Shown here: in pieces, positions 47,407 to 56,571 of the stretch
Layout: the number at the start of each line of letters is the position of its first letter
Position numbering within the stretch: the first letter of the stretch is position 1
Source of the DNA: Rosistilla ulvae
GTDB taxonomy: Bacteria > Planctomycetota > Planctomycetia > Pirellulales > Pirellulaceae
DNA: 64,000 nt
Assembly (NCBI RefSeq): GCF_007741475.1
Contig: NZ_CP036261.1
Span: 7,131,798 to 7,195,797, forward strand
Direction of reading: 5' to 3'
The notes under the pieces: model-generated
The model's input: only the letters and a program-made list of their open reading frames with translations
What the model was told of the DNA's origin: nothing
Database searches by the model: none
Program-made: the position numbers and the translations under genes

Positions 47407-49068
47407 ATGTTTGTGTCGCCGATGTCTCGCTCTCGCCTCGGACCGCTCGCCCTAGAATCCAAGCTAGGTGCCCATCCTTCGCAGTCCTCGGTCTGGAGTG
47501 CCGTGCATGTGGAGCAGCGGATTCGGTTGGCGATCAAAGTCTTTTCGCTGCCGCTGGGAGGGACGACGGAGTCGCGGAAGGAGCTGGCGGCCGAATGGGC
47601 GCGGTTGAAACAATTGCAACATCCGGCGATCGCCCGCTGCTACGGCGGCGGGTTTGAAGAGACCGACGCCTACTTGGCGTACGAGCTGGTCGAGGGTGAA
47701 ACGCTGGCTCAACAGATCGAACGCCGCGGGCGATTGCCTTGGGAAACGGTGCTCGATTACGCCGACAACCTGATCGCCGCGATGGTTGTGGCGCACGATC
47801 AACAGATCATTCACGGAGGGCTTGAGCCCGACAAGATCATGATCGAACCGCTGGGCCAGGCGCAGATCCTCGACTTCCGAATCGATCGCTACGATTCACC
47901 CTACCACACCAATCAGCCTGCATCGTTGTTGCACTACGCTTGCCGAGCGCCCGAACTGATCACATCGACAAGCAACCTGTCGGTCAAATCGGATCTCTAT
48001 TCGCTCGGCGCAATCCTTTATTTCGCTTTGACCGGACGGCCTCCGATCTCTGGCGACACGCCCGAAGCGGTTGCTGCGGCGAGCGCCACCGAAGTCCCAT
48101 CGCCGATCAATGCCGTCGTGATGGAGTGTCCGATCTGGTTCGCTGCCGTCATCGACCAGTTGTTAGACAAAGATCCCGCCGGGCGACCGTTTGGGACGCA
48201 AGCCGCTCAACTGGCCTTTGTCGAAGTCCGCCGCAAATCGGCGTCGGGAGTTGGCGTGGCCGAACACGCTTCGGCCGGCTTCAGTCCGCTGAACATGAAA
48301 GTCGACAAACAGGAAGCGAAGAAGGTGTTGGGGCGAGCCGACGATGGCGTGCTCAAACCTGTCGACGGCGCGTCGTTCTACGAGAAGGCTTGGTTCCTGT
48401 TGTTCACGTTAGTCGTCTTGGTTGGCGTGGCGGCATGGTTCTTCATTCCGCCGAGCGAAGACAAATTGCGAGCCAGCGCCGAACGGATGTTGGCGACTGA
48501 AAACCGGACCAATCTGCGGATCGCCAAAGACGAATATCTGATGCCGATGACGCGTCGCTTCCCCGATGGAAAGCACATCGATTGGGCGATGGAACAGATC
48601 GACCAGATCGACATGCTGGAAGCTGAATACCAATTGGGGATCAAGCTGAAGCATGGCCGCCCGATTCGCAACGAGGCAGAGCGGTTGTATTCACAGGGCC
48701 GCGAATACGAACAGTTTGGCGATATGGTTTCGGCGATCGATCAATATAAAAATATGGTCACGCTGTTGGATCCCGAGGATGAAAAATCGCGGCCCTACAT
48801 CAATCTTGCACACCGCCAGATCAGCACGATCGAACGCGAAGGGACTCAGTCGGGCGTGCGGGTTAAATTGATCGAAGCTCGGTTGGCCGAAGCTGAATCC
48901 TTGGAAGCTCAGGGCCGCCAGATCGAAGCTCGCAAAATCTGGTACAGCATCGTCGAGCTGTATGCCGACAACCAAGAGATGCAGCGGCAAGTGCAGATCG
49001 CCCAAGACAAGCTCCGCGAAGTGACCGAGAAGTCCAAGCCACGGGAATCCGACAGCAGCGATGAGTGA
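47407..49068 (+). CDS. Membrane-anchored pseudokinase-like protein, 553 aa
   Basis: A protein-kinase fold occupies about residues 10-280. The VAIK lysine is kept (LAIK, Lys44) and hydrophobic spine motifs YLAYELVEGETLAQQIERRG and SDLYSLGAILYFALTGRPP are normal. The catalytic loop, however, reads HGGLEPDKI (from residue 136) instead of HRDLKPxN, losing the catalytic Asp, the Lys and the metal-binding Asn, and DFG is DFR (from residue 156). Catalysis is therefore doubtful. A single membrane helix lies at about 329-348 (FLLFTLVVLVGVAAWFF), followed by a helical, TPR-like and coiled-coil outer domain. The start may be ATG 47407 or 47422. The gene overlaps the next small membrane protein gene by 8 bases. 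Confidence 0.85.
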   Translation: MFVSPMSRSRLGPLALESKLGAHPSQSSVWSAVHVEQRIRLAIKVFSLPLGGTTESRKELAAEWARLKQLQHPAIARCYGGGFEETDAYLAYELVEGETLAQQIERRGRLPWETVLDYADNLIAAMVVAHDQQIIHGGLEPDKIMIEPLGQAQILDFRIDRYDSPYHTNQPASLLHYACRAPELITSTSNLSVKSDLYSLGAILYFALTGRPPISGDTPEAVAAASATEVPSPINAVVMECPIWFAAVIDQLLDKDPAGRPFGTQAAQLAFVEVRRKSASGVGVAEHASAGFSPLNMKVDKQEAKKVLGRADDGVLKPVDGASFYEKAWFLLFTLVVLVGVAAWFFIPPSEDKLRASAERMLATENRTNLRIAKDEYLMPMTRRFPDGKHIDWAMEQIDQIDMLEAEYQLGIKLKHGRPIRNEAERLYSQGREYEQFGDMVSAIDQYKNMVTLLDPEDEKSRPYINLAHRQISTIEREGTQSGVRVKLIEARLAEAESLEAQGRQIEARKIWYSIVELYADNQEMQRQVQIAQDKLREVTEKSKPRESDSSDE

Positions 49069-49411
49069 TCCATCGAAGTCCACGCCCATCGAAGCCGAGA
49101 TCGTCTCGGCGACGCTCGTCGACGACGCGCCGCAGCCCGAGGCAAAGCACTGGATCGAGGATCTTGCCGACAACCGCGCGATCGTCATCGGAACGCTGTT
49201 TTTGGTGACCGGAGTGTTGGGGCTGCCGCTGTTGTGGATCAGCCGCCAATTCACGCCGCTGCAGAAATGGCTGCTCTCGATCGTCGTCACGATCTACACG
49301 CTGGTCCTAATCGTGATCGTCGCCCTAGTACTGATGTGGAGCTGGAACCGGATCCAACAATCGATCGTCAGCAGCCCCGCTCGCCCCCACGCGATACGCG
49401 TAGCGGGCTGA
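49061..49411 (+). CDS. Small membrane protein, 116 aa
   Basis: The ATG at 49061 lies inside the last codons of the pseudokinase-like gene (8-base overlap), so the two are probably translated together. The first 45 residues are acidic and cytoplasmic-like; two membrane helices follow (AIVIGTLFLVTGVLGLPLLW and WLLSIVVTIYTLVLIVIVAL), then a short basic tail. No family is recognised beyond a general resemblance to small planctomycete membrane proteins. It may partner with the pseudokinase in the membrane. The gene converges on the DUF1501 gene ending at 49466 with a 54-base gap. Confidence 0.75.
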   Translation: MSDPSKSTPIEAEIVSATLVDDAPQPEAKHWIEDLADNRAIVIGTLFLVTGVLGLPLLWISRQFTPLQKWLLSIVVTIYTLVLIVIVALVLMWSWNRIQQSIVSSPARPHAIRVAG

Positions 49412-49465
49412 GCGGAAGAGAAGCGAGGATCGGGAAAGTCGCGTTGGCCCGTACGGCGATGCGCG

Positions 49466-50965
49466 CTACGCGAGGATATCGTTGACAACCCGACCGGCGA
49501 CATCGGTTAGGCGGAAGTCGCGTCCTTGGACGCGATAGGTCAGACGCGTGTGGTCGAGACCAAACAAATGCAGCACCGTGGCATGCAGGTCGTGGACGTG
49601 GACGGGGTTCTCGGCAACATGCCATCCGATATCGTCGGAAGCTCCGTAGGTAAAGCCCTGCTTAACGCCGCCCCCGGCCATCAGAATGGTGAACGCACCG
49701 GGGTGATGATCGCGACCGGTCACCTTCTTGTACCCAGGCCGATTCTCGCCCAAGGGAGTTCGGCCAAACTCCGATCCGACAATCACCAACGTGTCGTCGA
49801 GTAGTCCGCGCTGCTTAAGATCCTTGATCAGTGCGGCAATCGGTTGATCGGCCATCAGGCTGTTGTGTGTCAATTCGGGTTCGAGTCGCGAGTGGTGATC
49901 CCATGACGAGTGAATGATATTGACGACACGGACACCGCGTTCCACCAATCGCCGCGCCATCAAGCAATCGTAAGCGAATTCGCGGAAGAGGCCTTTGCCT
50001 CCGCGGTTGCTCTTAATCTCAGGCTCTTTGCGATCGAAACCGTACATGTCGAGCGTACTTTGGGACTCGTTCGAAAGATCCGTTAGTTCGGGAGCCGACG
50101 ATTGAAGTCGGAAGCCGAGTTCATACGCTTTAATACGGCTGATGAGCTCGGAGTCGCCGGTGTGGTCGATCCTTTGACGATTTAACGTGTTGATGAAGTT
50201 CACCGAAGAACGCTGGATTTCATCCGTGATTCCCTCGGGATTCTGGATGTTATTGACGGTTTGCCCTTCGCTGCCGAACAACACACCGGAATACGATGAA
50301 GGGAGAAAGCCGCTCGACCAACTCGCCGAGCCGCCGGGGATGCCGCGTCCTGTCGTTGCCAGTGAAACATACGCAGGTAGATTCTGCGATTCACTTCCCA
50401 ATCCGTAACAAAGCCAAGAACCCATACTTGGCCGCCCGGCAATCGCCGAACCGCAGTTCATCAGCAGTTGGGCAGGCACATGATTAAATTGGTCGGTATG
50501 AACCGAGCGGACCATGCACAGGTCGTCGGCGCAACTTGCCAGGTGGGGAAGAAGGTCGGAGAAATCCATACCGCACTTGCCGTGCTTAGAGAACTTCCGC
50601 GATGTCCCCATGATGCGTGCCGTTTCCTTTTGCAGGAATGCGAACTGCATGTTTTCGAGCATCGATTCCGGCAATGGCTGGCCATCGAGCTTGTTCAAAG
50701 TTGGCTTGGGATCGTAAAGATCCATCTGGCTGGGCCCGCCTTCGAGATAGATATAGATACAGTTCTTTGCGCGGGCCGGAAAGTGCGAGTCCCTCTTAAC
50801 GAGTGGATCCACCCGTTCATCGGCCGCCGCGTTCGATACGATCTCTTCCGGGGCAAGCAGGTTCGAGAGCGTTACAGCCCCCATGCCCCATAGCGATTGA
50901 AATAGAAAGTCGCGGCGTGCGCGTTGGCTGGCGGATTGATAGGCAAGCATATTCATGGTGGTCAT
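49466..50965 (-). CDS. DUF1501 family protein, 499 aa
   Basis: The open frame extends to 51265 but that part overlaps the upstream gene; the ATG at 50965, 18 bases after the DUF1553-gene stop and preceded by a GGAAG site, is the real start. Residues 12-35 carry a twin-arginine-like signal (RARRDFLFQSLWGMGAVTLS), so the protein is probably exported folded. The body shows DUF1501 blocks: YIYLEGGPSQMDLYDPKPTL, IVGSEFGRTPLGENRPGYK, GRDHHPGAFTILMAGGGVKQ and HVHDLHATVLHLFGLDHTRL. The family is related to the sulfatase/alkaline-phosphatase fold. It is second in a two-gene unit with the PSCyt1/DUF1553 gene, the standard planctomycete pair. Confidence 0.95.
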   Translation of the reverse strand: MTTMNMLAYQSASQRARRDFLFQSLWGMGAVTLSNLLAPEEIVSNAAADERVDPLVKRDSHFPARAKNCIYIYLEGGPSQMDLYDPKPTLNKLDGQPLPESMLENMQFAFLQKETARIMGTSRKFSKHGKCGMDFSDLLPHLASCADDLCMVRSVHTDQFNHVPAQLLMNCGSAIAGRPSMGSWLCYGLGSESQNLPAYVSLATTGRGIPGGSASWSSGFLPSSYSGVLFGSEGQTVNNIQNPEGITDEIQRSSVNFINTLNRQRIDHTGDSELISRIKAYELGFRLQSSAPELTDLSNESQSTLDMYGFDRKEPEIKSNRGGKGLFREFAYDCLMARRLVERGVRVVNIIHSSWDHHSRLEPELTHNSLMADQPIAALIKDLKQRGLLDDTLVIVGSEFGRTPLGENRPGYKKVTGRDHHPGAFTILMAGGGVKQGFTYGASDDIGWHVAENPVHVHDLHATVLHLFGLDHTRLTYRVQGRDFRLTDVAGRVVNDILA

Positions 50966-50982
50966 CTTTTTCGATTCTTCCG

Positions 50983-53403
50983 CTAGGGGCGGGTGATAAA
51001 TTCGTCGAGATTCATCAGGCTTCGCGCCAATAGAACCTGAGCGGCTTGCTGAATGAGAGACGCGCTGCTCTTCTCGTCTTTCACAATCGCTTTCAGATCG
51101 GATTGCTTGCTGTTTTCCAGGGAATCGAGCAACTCCCGATAGAACTCCTGCGAGGCTGCCAACTCTTCGCTGGTCGGATTTCGTGAGAGCATGCGCTGAA
51201 ACATCTCGGAAATCCAAGCGTCTTCTTCGGCGGCAAGCTTTTGCTGCCCAAGCGATTGAGCACACTCAAAGAAAACCGGATCGTTCAACAGGGTGAGCGA
51301 CTGCAGGGGAGAGTTTGAGATCTCGCGAGCTGCACAGGCGGACGTCGAGTCGGGACCGTCAAAGGTAGAAAGCATCGGAAACGGAGTAGCCCGGCGGAAC
51401 AGGATATACATACCCCGTCGGTACTTCTGTTCCCCACGACTCACATCCCAGCTCTGATTTCGACTGATCGAAGTCAGGCGTTTATTCATCGGTGGGCGAA
51501 TACTGGGGCCGCCGATGTTCTTTGAGATCAAGCCGCTCACCGAGAGAGCCAGATCGCGAATGATTTCCGCTTCCAAGCGATATCGAAACTGGCGGCCCAG
51601 CAAACGGTTCTCGGGATCCACTTCCTTCAGTCGCTGAGTCTGTTGAGAACTTTGGCGATAGGTCGACGAAAGAACAATCGTCTTGATCAGTGACTTTCGG
51701 CTCCAGCCGTTTTCCTGTAGCTCGCCTGCTAACCAATCGAGAAGCTGAGGATGCGTCGGCGGATCCCCGGCGACGCCAAGATTGTCTTCGGTCCGAAACA
51801 TTCCCTCCAGAAATAGATGCTGCCAGATGTGATTGGCAGCTGTCCGCGCGGTCAGCGGATGCTCCGGATGGAATAGCCACTTCGCCAAGTCCACACGATC
51901 CGCTTCCTTCTCGCTTGATTCCAGTGGAGGAAGAAAACTAGGCGTCCCTGGATAGACCTTATCGCTTGGTTGTCGGAAGTCGCCGCGATAGTGAATGAAT
52001 GTTTGGCGTGGCTTGCGGCGTTGCTGCACGGCGGGGGCGACAATTTGTTTCGGCGCCGGTCGTTTGCTGGCCAGATCTTCGTACTCGGCCAGTCGTGATC
52101 GTGTGTCGTCCGGCAGATCGGCAAGCCAGTGTTCGAGCGACTCCTTCTCCTCCTCAGTGCGATGTTTCTCTGGCTTGGCCAGCGTATCCAAACGCTGGTC
52201 GACCAACTCTTTCTGAGCAGGATCCAAGGAATCCAGGTCCTGCAGAATCTTCGCAACGATCTCGTCGATCTTTTCTTCCCGTTGCTTGGCCTCTTGGGAA
52301 TCTTCGGCGACTTGGTCTCGATAGCCAAGGACGACTTTGTCACTCTCGAGATTGTTGAAGAACGCGTAGAGTTGATAGAACTCCTGGTGCGTCAGCGGGT
52401 CGTATTTATGGGTATGGCATTCGGCACACCCGACCGTCATGCCCATCCAGATCGTTCCGAAGGTACTGAGCCGGTCTACCGTTTGGGCGACGCGGTCGGC
52501 CTCTTTATCAACACCCGCTTCGGTATTCTCCATGGCGTTGCGATGAAAGCCGGTGGCGATCCGCTGTGATTCCGTCGCGTCCTCCAACAAGTCACCAGCA
52601 ATTTGTTCCGTCGAGAACTGATCGTACGGCAGATCGCTGTTGATCGCTTCGATCACCCAGTCGCGGTAACGCCAGGCCTCCGGTCGAAGCTCGTCTCCCA
52701 AATATCCGTTGCTGTCGGCGTACCGGGCCAGGTCGAGCCAGTGGCGTCCCCAACGTTCGCCGAAGTGCTTCGATGCAAGCAGCCTGTCGACGATCTGCCC
52801 GTAGGCTTCGTCATTGGGGTCGCTGGCAAACTCTTGAACCTCTGTATAGGTCGGTGGAAGGCCGATCAAATCGAGATAGAGTCGACGCATCAACTCTTCT
52901 GGTGAAGCCTCGGGACTGGGAGACAAATCGGCCGCTTGAAGCTTCGCCAGCACAAACGCATCCACTTCGTTGCGTCCCCAGCCACCGTTTGCTGACAGTG
53001 GGGGAGTCGGCTTCTGGATTGGCTGAAACGCCCAGTGCAAAGAATATTTTGCACCACTCTCGACCCAGCGTCGAAGGATCTCCTTCTCGTCATCCGACAA
53101 AGACTTGCCCGTTTCCGGGGGAGGCATCTGTAGGAACTCATCCGATGTGACCACGCGGGCCATTAGTTCGCTTTGGTCAGCGTCGCCGGGCACGATCGCC
53201 CTGCTGCCGCTATCGAGTTCTTCAACCGCATGCTCGCGCATGTCGAGTCGCAGTCCTCCCTCACGCGTCTCTTCGTCTGGACCGTGACAAGCAAAGCACT
53301 GTTTCGACAGAATCGGGAGAACCTCGCGAGCAAAGTCGGGAGCTTCATCTGCCCCAACGGAGCTTGCAAAGAGAATCAGGATGATCAGGGAAACAACGAC
53401 CAT
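50983..53403 (-). CDS. PSCyt1/DUF1549/DUF1553 protein, 806 aa
   Basis: A signal peptide (MVVVSLIILILFASSVGADE) is followed by the planctomycete cytochrome-C-like domain PSCyt1 with its CFACHGPDEETREGGLRLDM motif (CxxCH heme site), then DUF1549/PSCyt2 (NEVDAFVLAKLQAADLSPSP; RWGRHWLDLARYADSNGYLG) and DUF1553/PSD1 (LAKWLFHPEHPLTARTAANH). A charged coiled-coil insert lies between the last two at about 370-470. The protein is expected outside the cytoplasmic membrane with a covalently bound heme. It is first in a two-gene unit with the DUF1501 gene. Electron transfer or polysaccharide-linked roles have been proposed for such pairs but are not settled. Confidence 0.95.
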   Translation of the reverse strand: MVVVSLIILILFASSVGADEAPDFAREVLPILSKQCFACHGPDEETREGGLRLDMREHAVEELDSGSRAIVPGDADQSELMARVVTSDEFLQMPPPETGKSLSDDEKEILRRWVESGAKYSLHWAFQPIQKPTPPLSANGGWGRNEVDAFVLAKLQAADLSPSPEASPEELMRRLYLDLIGLPPTYTEVQEFASDPNDEAYGQIVDRLLASKHFGERWGRHWLDLARYADSNGYLGDELRPEAWRYRDWVIEAINSDLPYDQFSTEQIAGDLLEDATESQRIATGFHRNAMENTEAGVDKEADRVAQTVDRLSTFGTIWMGMTVGCAECHTHKYDPLTHQEFYQLYAFFNNLESDKVVLGYRDQVAEDSQEAKQREEKIDEIVAKILQDLDSLDPAQKELVDQRLDTLAKPEKHRTEEEKESLEHWLADLPDDTRSRLAEYEDLASKRPAPKQIVAPAVQQRRKPRQTFIHYRGDFRQPSDKVYPGTPSFLPPLESSEKEADRVDLAKWLFHPEHPLTARTAANHIWQHLFLEGMFRTEDNLGVAGDPPTHPQLLDWLAGELQENGWSRKSLIKTIVLSSTYRQSSQQTQRLKEVDPENRLLGRQFRYRLEAEIIRDLALSVSGLISKNIGGPSIRPPMNKRLTSISRNQSWDVSRGEQKYRRGMYILFRRATPFPMLSTFDGPDSTSACAAREISNSPLQSLTLLNDPVFFECAQSLGQQKLAAEEDAWISEMFQRMLSRNPTSEELAASQEFYRELLDSLENSKQSDLKAIVKDEKSSASLIQQAAQVLLARSLMNLDEFITRP

Positions 53404-53838
53404 TACTAAGTACCATCGGCAACGGTATCCTGCATCAAGGACACGAGGGAGGGAGCCAACAAAAGTTCATTGGCGTATATCAGGTAGGCTGCAACTATAA
53501 ATCGTAGTGACCGCGGCCGACTTCATGTCAAAAACGTCTCACCTAACGGAAAACTTTCCAGGAGAGGTGCAGCGCCCGGTAATCTTCTTCTTCCGGCTTG
53601 CGTAGCTAACTTCTGTCCTAGAGAGACCTTACGCTGCTCCAATAGCTGCAATTGAAGCTCTCGCCAACGCGAACCAATCCGAAAAAACAATGCGTTTTTG
53701 TCGGATTGTGCCATGAAAGGTTATGCATTCCCGACGATTTAGGGGTGACGATTGTCTTATTCTTTACTTGTTTAACAAGCCGAAGAGTCTATCACACGTC
53801 GTCACTATCATTTCCACTACTTCCAAAGGACTCATATC
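53404..53838. other. Divergent intergenic region
   Basis: This 435-base region separates the minus-strand PSCyt1/DUF1501 unit from the plus-strand DUF1559 unit and must hold both promoters. The open frame at 53523-53714 on the minus strand is short and has no ribosome site. A perfect 13-base palindrome lies at 53767-53779. Confidence 0.55.
53767..53779. promoter_or_regulatory. 13-base palindrome upstream of the DUF1559 gene
   Basis: CTTGTT (53767-53772), a central T and AACAAG (53774-53779) form a perfect inverted repeat 59 bases before the ATG at 53839, in an A/T-rich stretch. This is the size and place of a dimeric repressor site. No regulator can be assigned. Confidence 0.4.
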
Positions 53839-54846
53839 ATGTTGCGGTTCCATCCTTTCCGTCGACACGGATTCACCCTAGTCGAGCTCTTGGTCGTCAT
53901 CGCCATCATCGGCATCTTGGTCGGGCTTCTTCTTCCCGCCGTGCAAGCCGCCCGCGAAGCAGCCCGGCGGATGTCGTGCGGTAACAATCTGAAACAGATC
54001 GGCCTAGGACTGCATAACTACCACGACACCTTCCAATCGTTCCCGATCGGTTCGCGACATTCGAAGGGCGACTTGGCGAACCCAGGGTTTGGTGTCTCGT
54101 GGTGGCTAGGGCTGTTGCCGTTTGTAGAGCAGGGCAATCTATCCGACCAATTAACCGTTGATGGTAATCACCCGGGCAGCCTGTCCAACGGTGGCGGTGG
54201 CGCATACGACGGTCACGCCGTGAATGGACCGATCATCGACGGGATCGAAATCGACGTGATGCTTTGCCCCTCGAGCCCGCTGCAAGCCGTTCGCAGTTCG
54301 GGTTATTCCTACACGATTACCTGTCCGCAATACACGGGCATTTCGGGAGCCGCCAACGATGCGTTGGGCTTTAACCTGAATCCTACCAATCGCGAGTGGG
54401 TAGGTTATCAAAGTGGGATTGTTTCGCTGAGCGGCATGTTAACCCCACTCAACTCCATCAAAATGCGTGATGCGACCGATGGGCTTTCCAACACGCTCAT
54501 TGTTGGCGAGCAGGCTGATTTCGTCGTCGATACAAATGGCAATCGTACGGCGACCATCAACAACCACCAGGGATTCATGTGCGGCATCAATAAGACAGCA
54601 TTCGGATTTACCGAACGCACTTTCAATACGACCACCATCATGTATCCGATCAACGGATCGTCCTTGAGCCTAACCGGCGTGAAGAACAACGACGGCACCA
54701 ACAACGGTATCTTCTCGGCTCACCCTGGCGGGTCATTAGTTGCGATCAGCGATGGGGCGGTGCGTTTCGCAAGCGAAAACCTCGAGCTACGAACACTAAA
54801 ACTCCTGGCGACACGCGATGATGGTCAGGTCCTTGGCGAATTCTAG
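53839..54846 (+). CDS. DUF1559 prepilin-like protein, 335 aa
   Basis: Textbook planctomycete DUF1559 protein. A basic leader is followed by RHGFTLVELLVVIAIIGILV (prepilin-peptidase site before Phe, N-methylation) and the helix LLPAVQAAREAARRMSCGNN. The conserved LGLHNYHDTFQSFPIG block follows. The C-terminal H-X9-DG motif is complete (HPGGSLVAISDG), in contrast to the paralogue at 3997-5292 where it ends DA. The protein is expected to be cleaved and inserted in the membrane as a pseudopilin. It begins the plus-strand module that ends with a sigma factor and FecR-like protein. Confidence 0.97.
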   Translation: MLRFHPFRRHGFTLVELLVVIAIIGILVGLLLPAVQAAREAARRMSCGNNLKQIGLGLHNYHDTFQSFPIGSRHSKGDLANPGFGVSWWLGLLPFVEQGNLSDQLTVDGNHPGSLSNGGGGAYDGHAVNGPIIDGIEIDVMLCPSSPLQAVRSSGYSYTITCPQYTGISGAANDALGFNLNPTNREWVGYQSGIVSLSGMLTPLNSIKMRDATDGLSNTLIVGEQADFVVDTNGNRTATINNHQGFMCGINKTAFGFTERTFNTTTIMYPINGSSLSLTGVKNNDGTNNGIFSAHPGGSLVAISDGAVRFASENLELRTLKLLATRDDGQVLGEF

Positions 54847-54950
54847 TCATTCCCCAAGACGCAGTACTCGGCGCCAGGCATCGCGATGATTTACGAGCGG
54901 TTGGCTGGCTCCGAGTCCTTCACTTGTAAACTTTGCCGATTGTCTTTCCA

Positions 54951-56006
54951 ATGCAACACTTCACCTTGTTTCGATCTCAACTGAAACCATTTAGATTCTT
55001 TGGGCTGATCGTTTTGCTACTCGCGTCGACTGGTGAAATAGAAGCCGTGGATCCATCACCCCAAGAGTTGCCCAACTCATCCGTCGATCCGCGATATATC
55101 GAGGCTGAATTCGTCAGCACGTTCGACAGGACGATGCAACCGCTTCGCTACGCACTTCCTCCAAAAAGCCAGGATGCAGAGCGTCCCGTTCTCGTGTTCC
55201 TGCATTCCTGGAGTAGCGACTATCATCTGCATAAACCCGAGTGGCTGCGTGCCGCTTTGAGTCGCGGTTGGATCTTTGTCGAGCCCAATTTCCGCGGCCC
55301 CAATGACACCCCTGAGGCCTGCGGTTCAGCAGCAGCACGTGCCGATGTGTTGGACTGCGTCGAATTTGCGATCAAGCATTTGAATGCTGACACGAATCGG
55401 ATCTACCTTGCAGGTGCTTCGGGAGGTGGTCATATGACGATGCTGATGGCAGGCCGGCATCCCGAGCGATTTACCGCGGCTTCTGCGTGGGTTGGAATCA
55501 GCGATTTGAAGAAGTGGTATGAACACCATTCTCCCAACGGCATCCCCCAGAACTATGCCAAGAAGGTTGCCAAGTGCTGTGGCAGTGCTCCTGGTGTCAG
55601 CAAGCTGGTGGACCAGCAGTACTACCAGCGTTCCCCGATTCATTGGATCACCAACGCGGGAGATCTACCACTCGACATCGCCGCAGGTGTTCACGATGGC
55701 CAGTCCGGCTCGGTACCATTCCAACACTCGGTCCGACTCTATAACGCAATTGCCAAAAGCCATGCCGCTCCTCTTGTGAGCGACGCAGAGATGCAGCAGC
55801 TTTGGGACCTGGGCAAACTCACCAAACCCCAGGCCCAGGACACGGCAGAGGACCCAACTTATCGACGAGACATCAAACTTCGACGGAAGACCAACAACGC
55901 ACGCTTGACCATCTTCGAGGGAGGCCATGAAGGACTTGCCGAAGCGGCTTGCGCCTGGTTGGAAGTCCAGCGGCGATCTACACGCCTGTCGTCCGTCCTT
56001 GAGTAA
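54951..56006 (+). CDS. Secreted alpha/beta hydrolase (prolyl-oligopeptidase/esterase type), 351 aa
   Basis: The ATG at 54951 starts a signal peptide (hydrophobic FFGLIVLLLAS at about residues 16-26); a TTG at 54933 is also in frame. The fold is alpha/beta hydrolase: RPVLVFLHSWSSDYHL (first strand and oxyanion region), the nucleophile elbow YLAGASGGGHMTML (GxSxG with Ser about 164), AAGVHDGQSGSVPFQHSVR for the acid region and FEGGHEGLAEAA for the catalytic His. Such proteins are peptidases or carbohydrate esterases. It lies 104 bases after the DUF1559 gene. The substrate is unknown; the context of a PSCyt1/DUF1501 locus suggests polymer degradation, as an inference. Confidence 0.85.
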   Translation: MQHFTLFRSQLKPFRFFGLIVLLLASTGEIEAVDPSPQELPNSSVDPRYIEAEFVSTFDRTMQPLRYALPPKSQDAERPVLVFLHSWSSDYHLHKPEWLRAALSRGWIFVEPNFRGPNDTPEACGSAAARADVLDCVEFAIKHLNADTNRIYLAGASGGGHMTMLMAGRHPERFTAASAWVGISDLKKWYEHHSPNGIPQNYAKKVAKCCGSAPGVSKLVDQQYYQRSPIHWITNAGDLPLDIAAGVHDGQSGSVPFQHSVRLYNAIAKSHAAPLVSDAEMQQLWDLGKLTKPQAQDTAEDPTYRRDIKLRRKTNNARLTIFEGGHEGLAEAACAWLEVQRRSTRLSSVLE

Positions 56007-56077
56007 CTCCCACTCTACTACGACATCCAAACCTTACACTGTTTTTTCAACGCAAATCCCACAGGTGATCCACTATC

Positions 56078-56515
56078 ATGTTTTCAGGCCGTATCGTCTT
56101 GCTTTGTTTGATTGCCGGTGGCTTGAGCCTGGGATGCAGTCGTGCACACAATCTTCCCGGAGAAACGGGCACTTTAAAGGGACACGTTAGCTACCGCGAC
56201 GGGACCATTCCTGAAGGTTCCTCGGTCGTCATGCTTCACAAGGGGACCGGAATTCCTGCGGTCGGCGTGACAGATTCCGACGGCAACTTCACAATGATCA
56301 TGCGAGAAGGCCCCGACGTTCTCGTCGGTGACTATGTTGTCAATATCCGACCGCCGGGCGAGATTGATGACAACGTATTGGAGATCACCGCTGAGACCGT
56401 ACCGCCGCTTTGGAATGAGGTCCCACAAAAATACTGGAATCCATCGACCAGCAACGAGGCCTACACGGTGAATTCAGGTACCAACTTTTACGAGTTCACG
56501 CTAACTGACAATTAG
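56078..56515 (+). CDS. Small lipoprotein with carboxypeptidase-regulatory-like domain, 145 aa
   Basis: A lipoprotein signal (LLCLIAGGLSLGC, Cys20) starts at ATG 56078. The mature part is a single beta-sandwich of the carboxypeptidase-regulatory/transthyretin-like type: GTLKGHVSYRDGTIPEGSSV, then GVTDSDGNFTMIM and VLVGDYVVNIRPP. Lipoproteins of this kind directly follow DUF1559 genes very often in planctomycete genomes; here the hydrolase gene is inserted between them. A structural or adhesive role at the membrane is likely. No catalytic residues are visible. Confidence 0.88.
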   Translation: MFSGRIVLLCLIAGGLSLGCSRAHNLPGETGTLKGHVSYRDGTIPEGSSVVMLHKGTGIPAVGVTDSDGNFTMIMREGPDVLVGDYVVNIRPPGEIDDNVLEITAETVPPLWNEVPQKYWNPSTSNEAYTVNSGTNFYEFTLTDN

Positions 56516-56571
56516 AACGCCAAGGTAGGCCCGTGCCAGTAGCGAATTCGATGCGTTATCGGAGAGTTGTC

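Noticed and set aside
50966-51265. N-terminal extension of the DUF1501 gene by 100 residues
   Set aside because: It lies inside the DUF1553 coding region and would place the twin-arginine signal in the middle of the protein.
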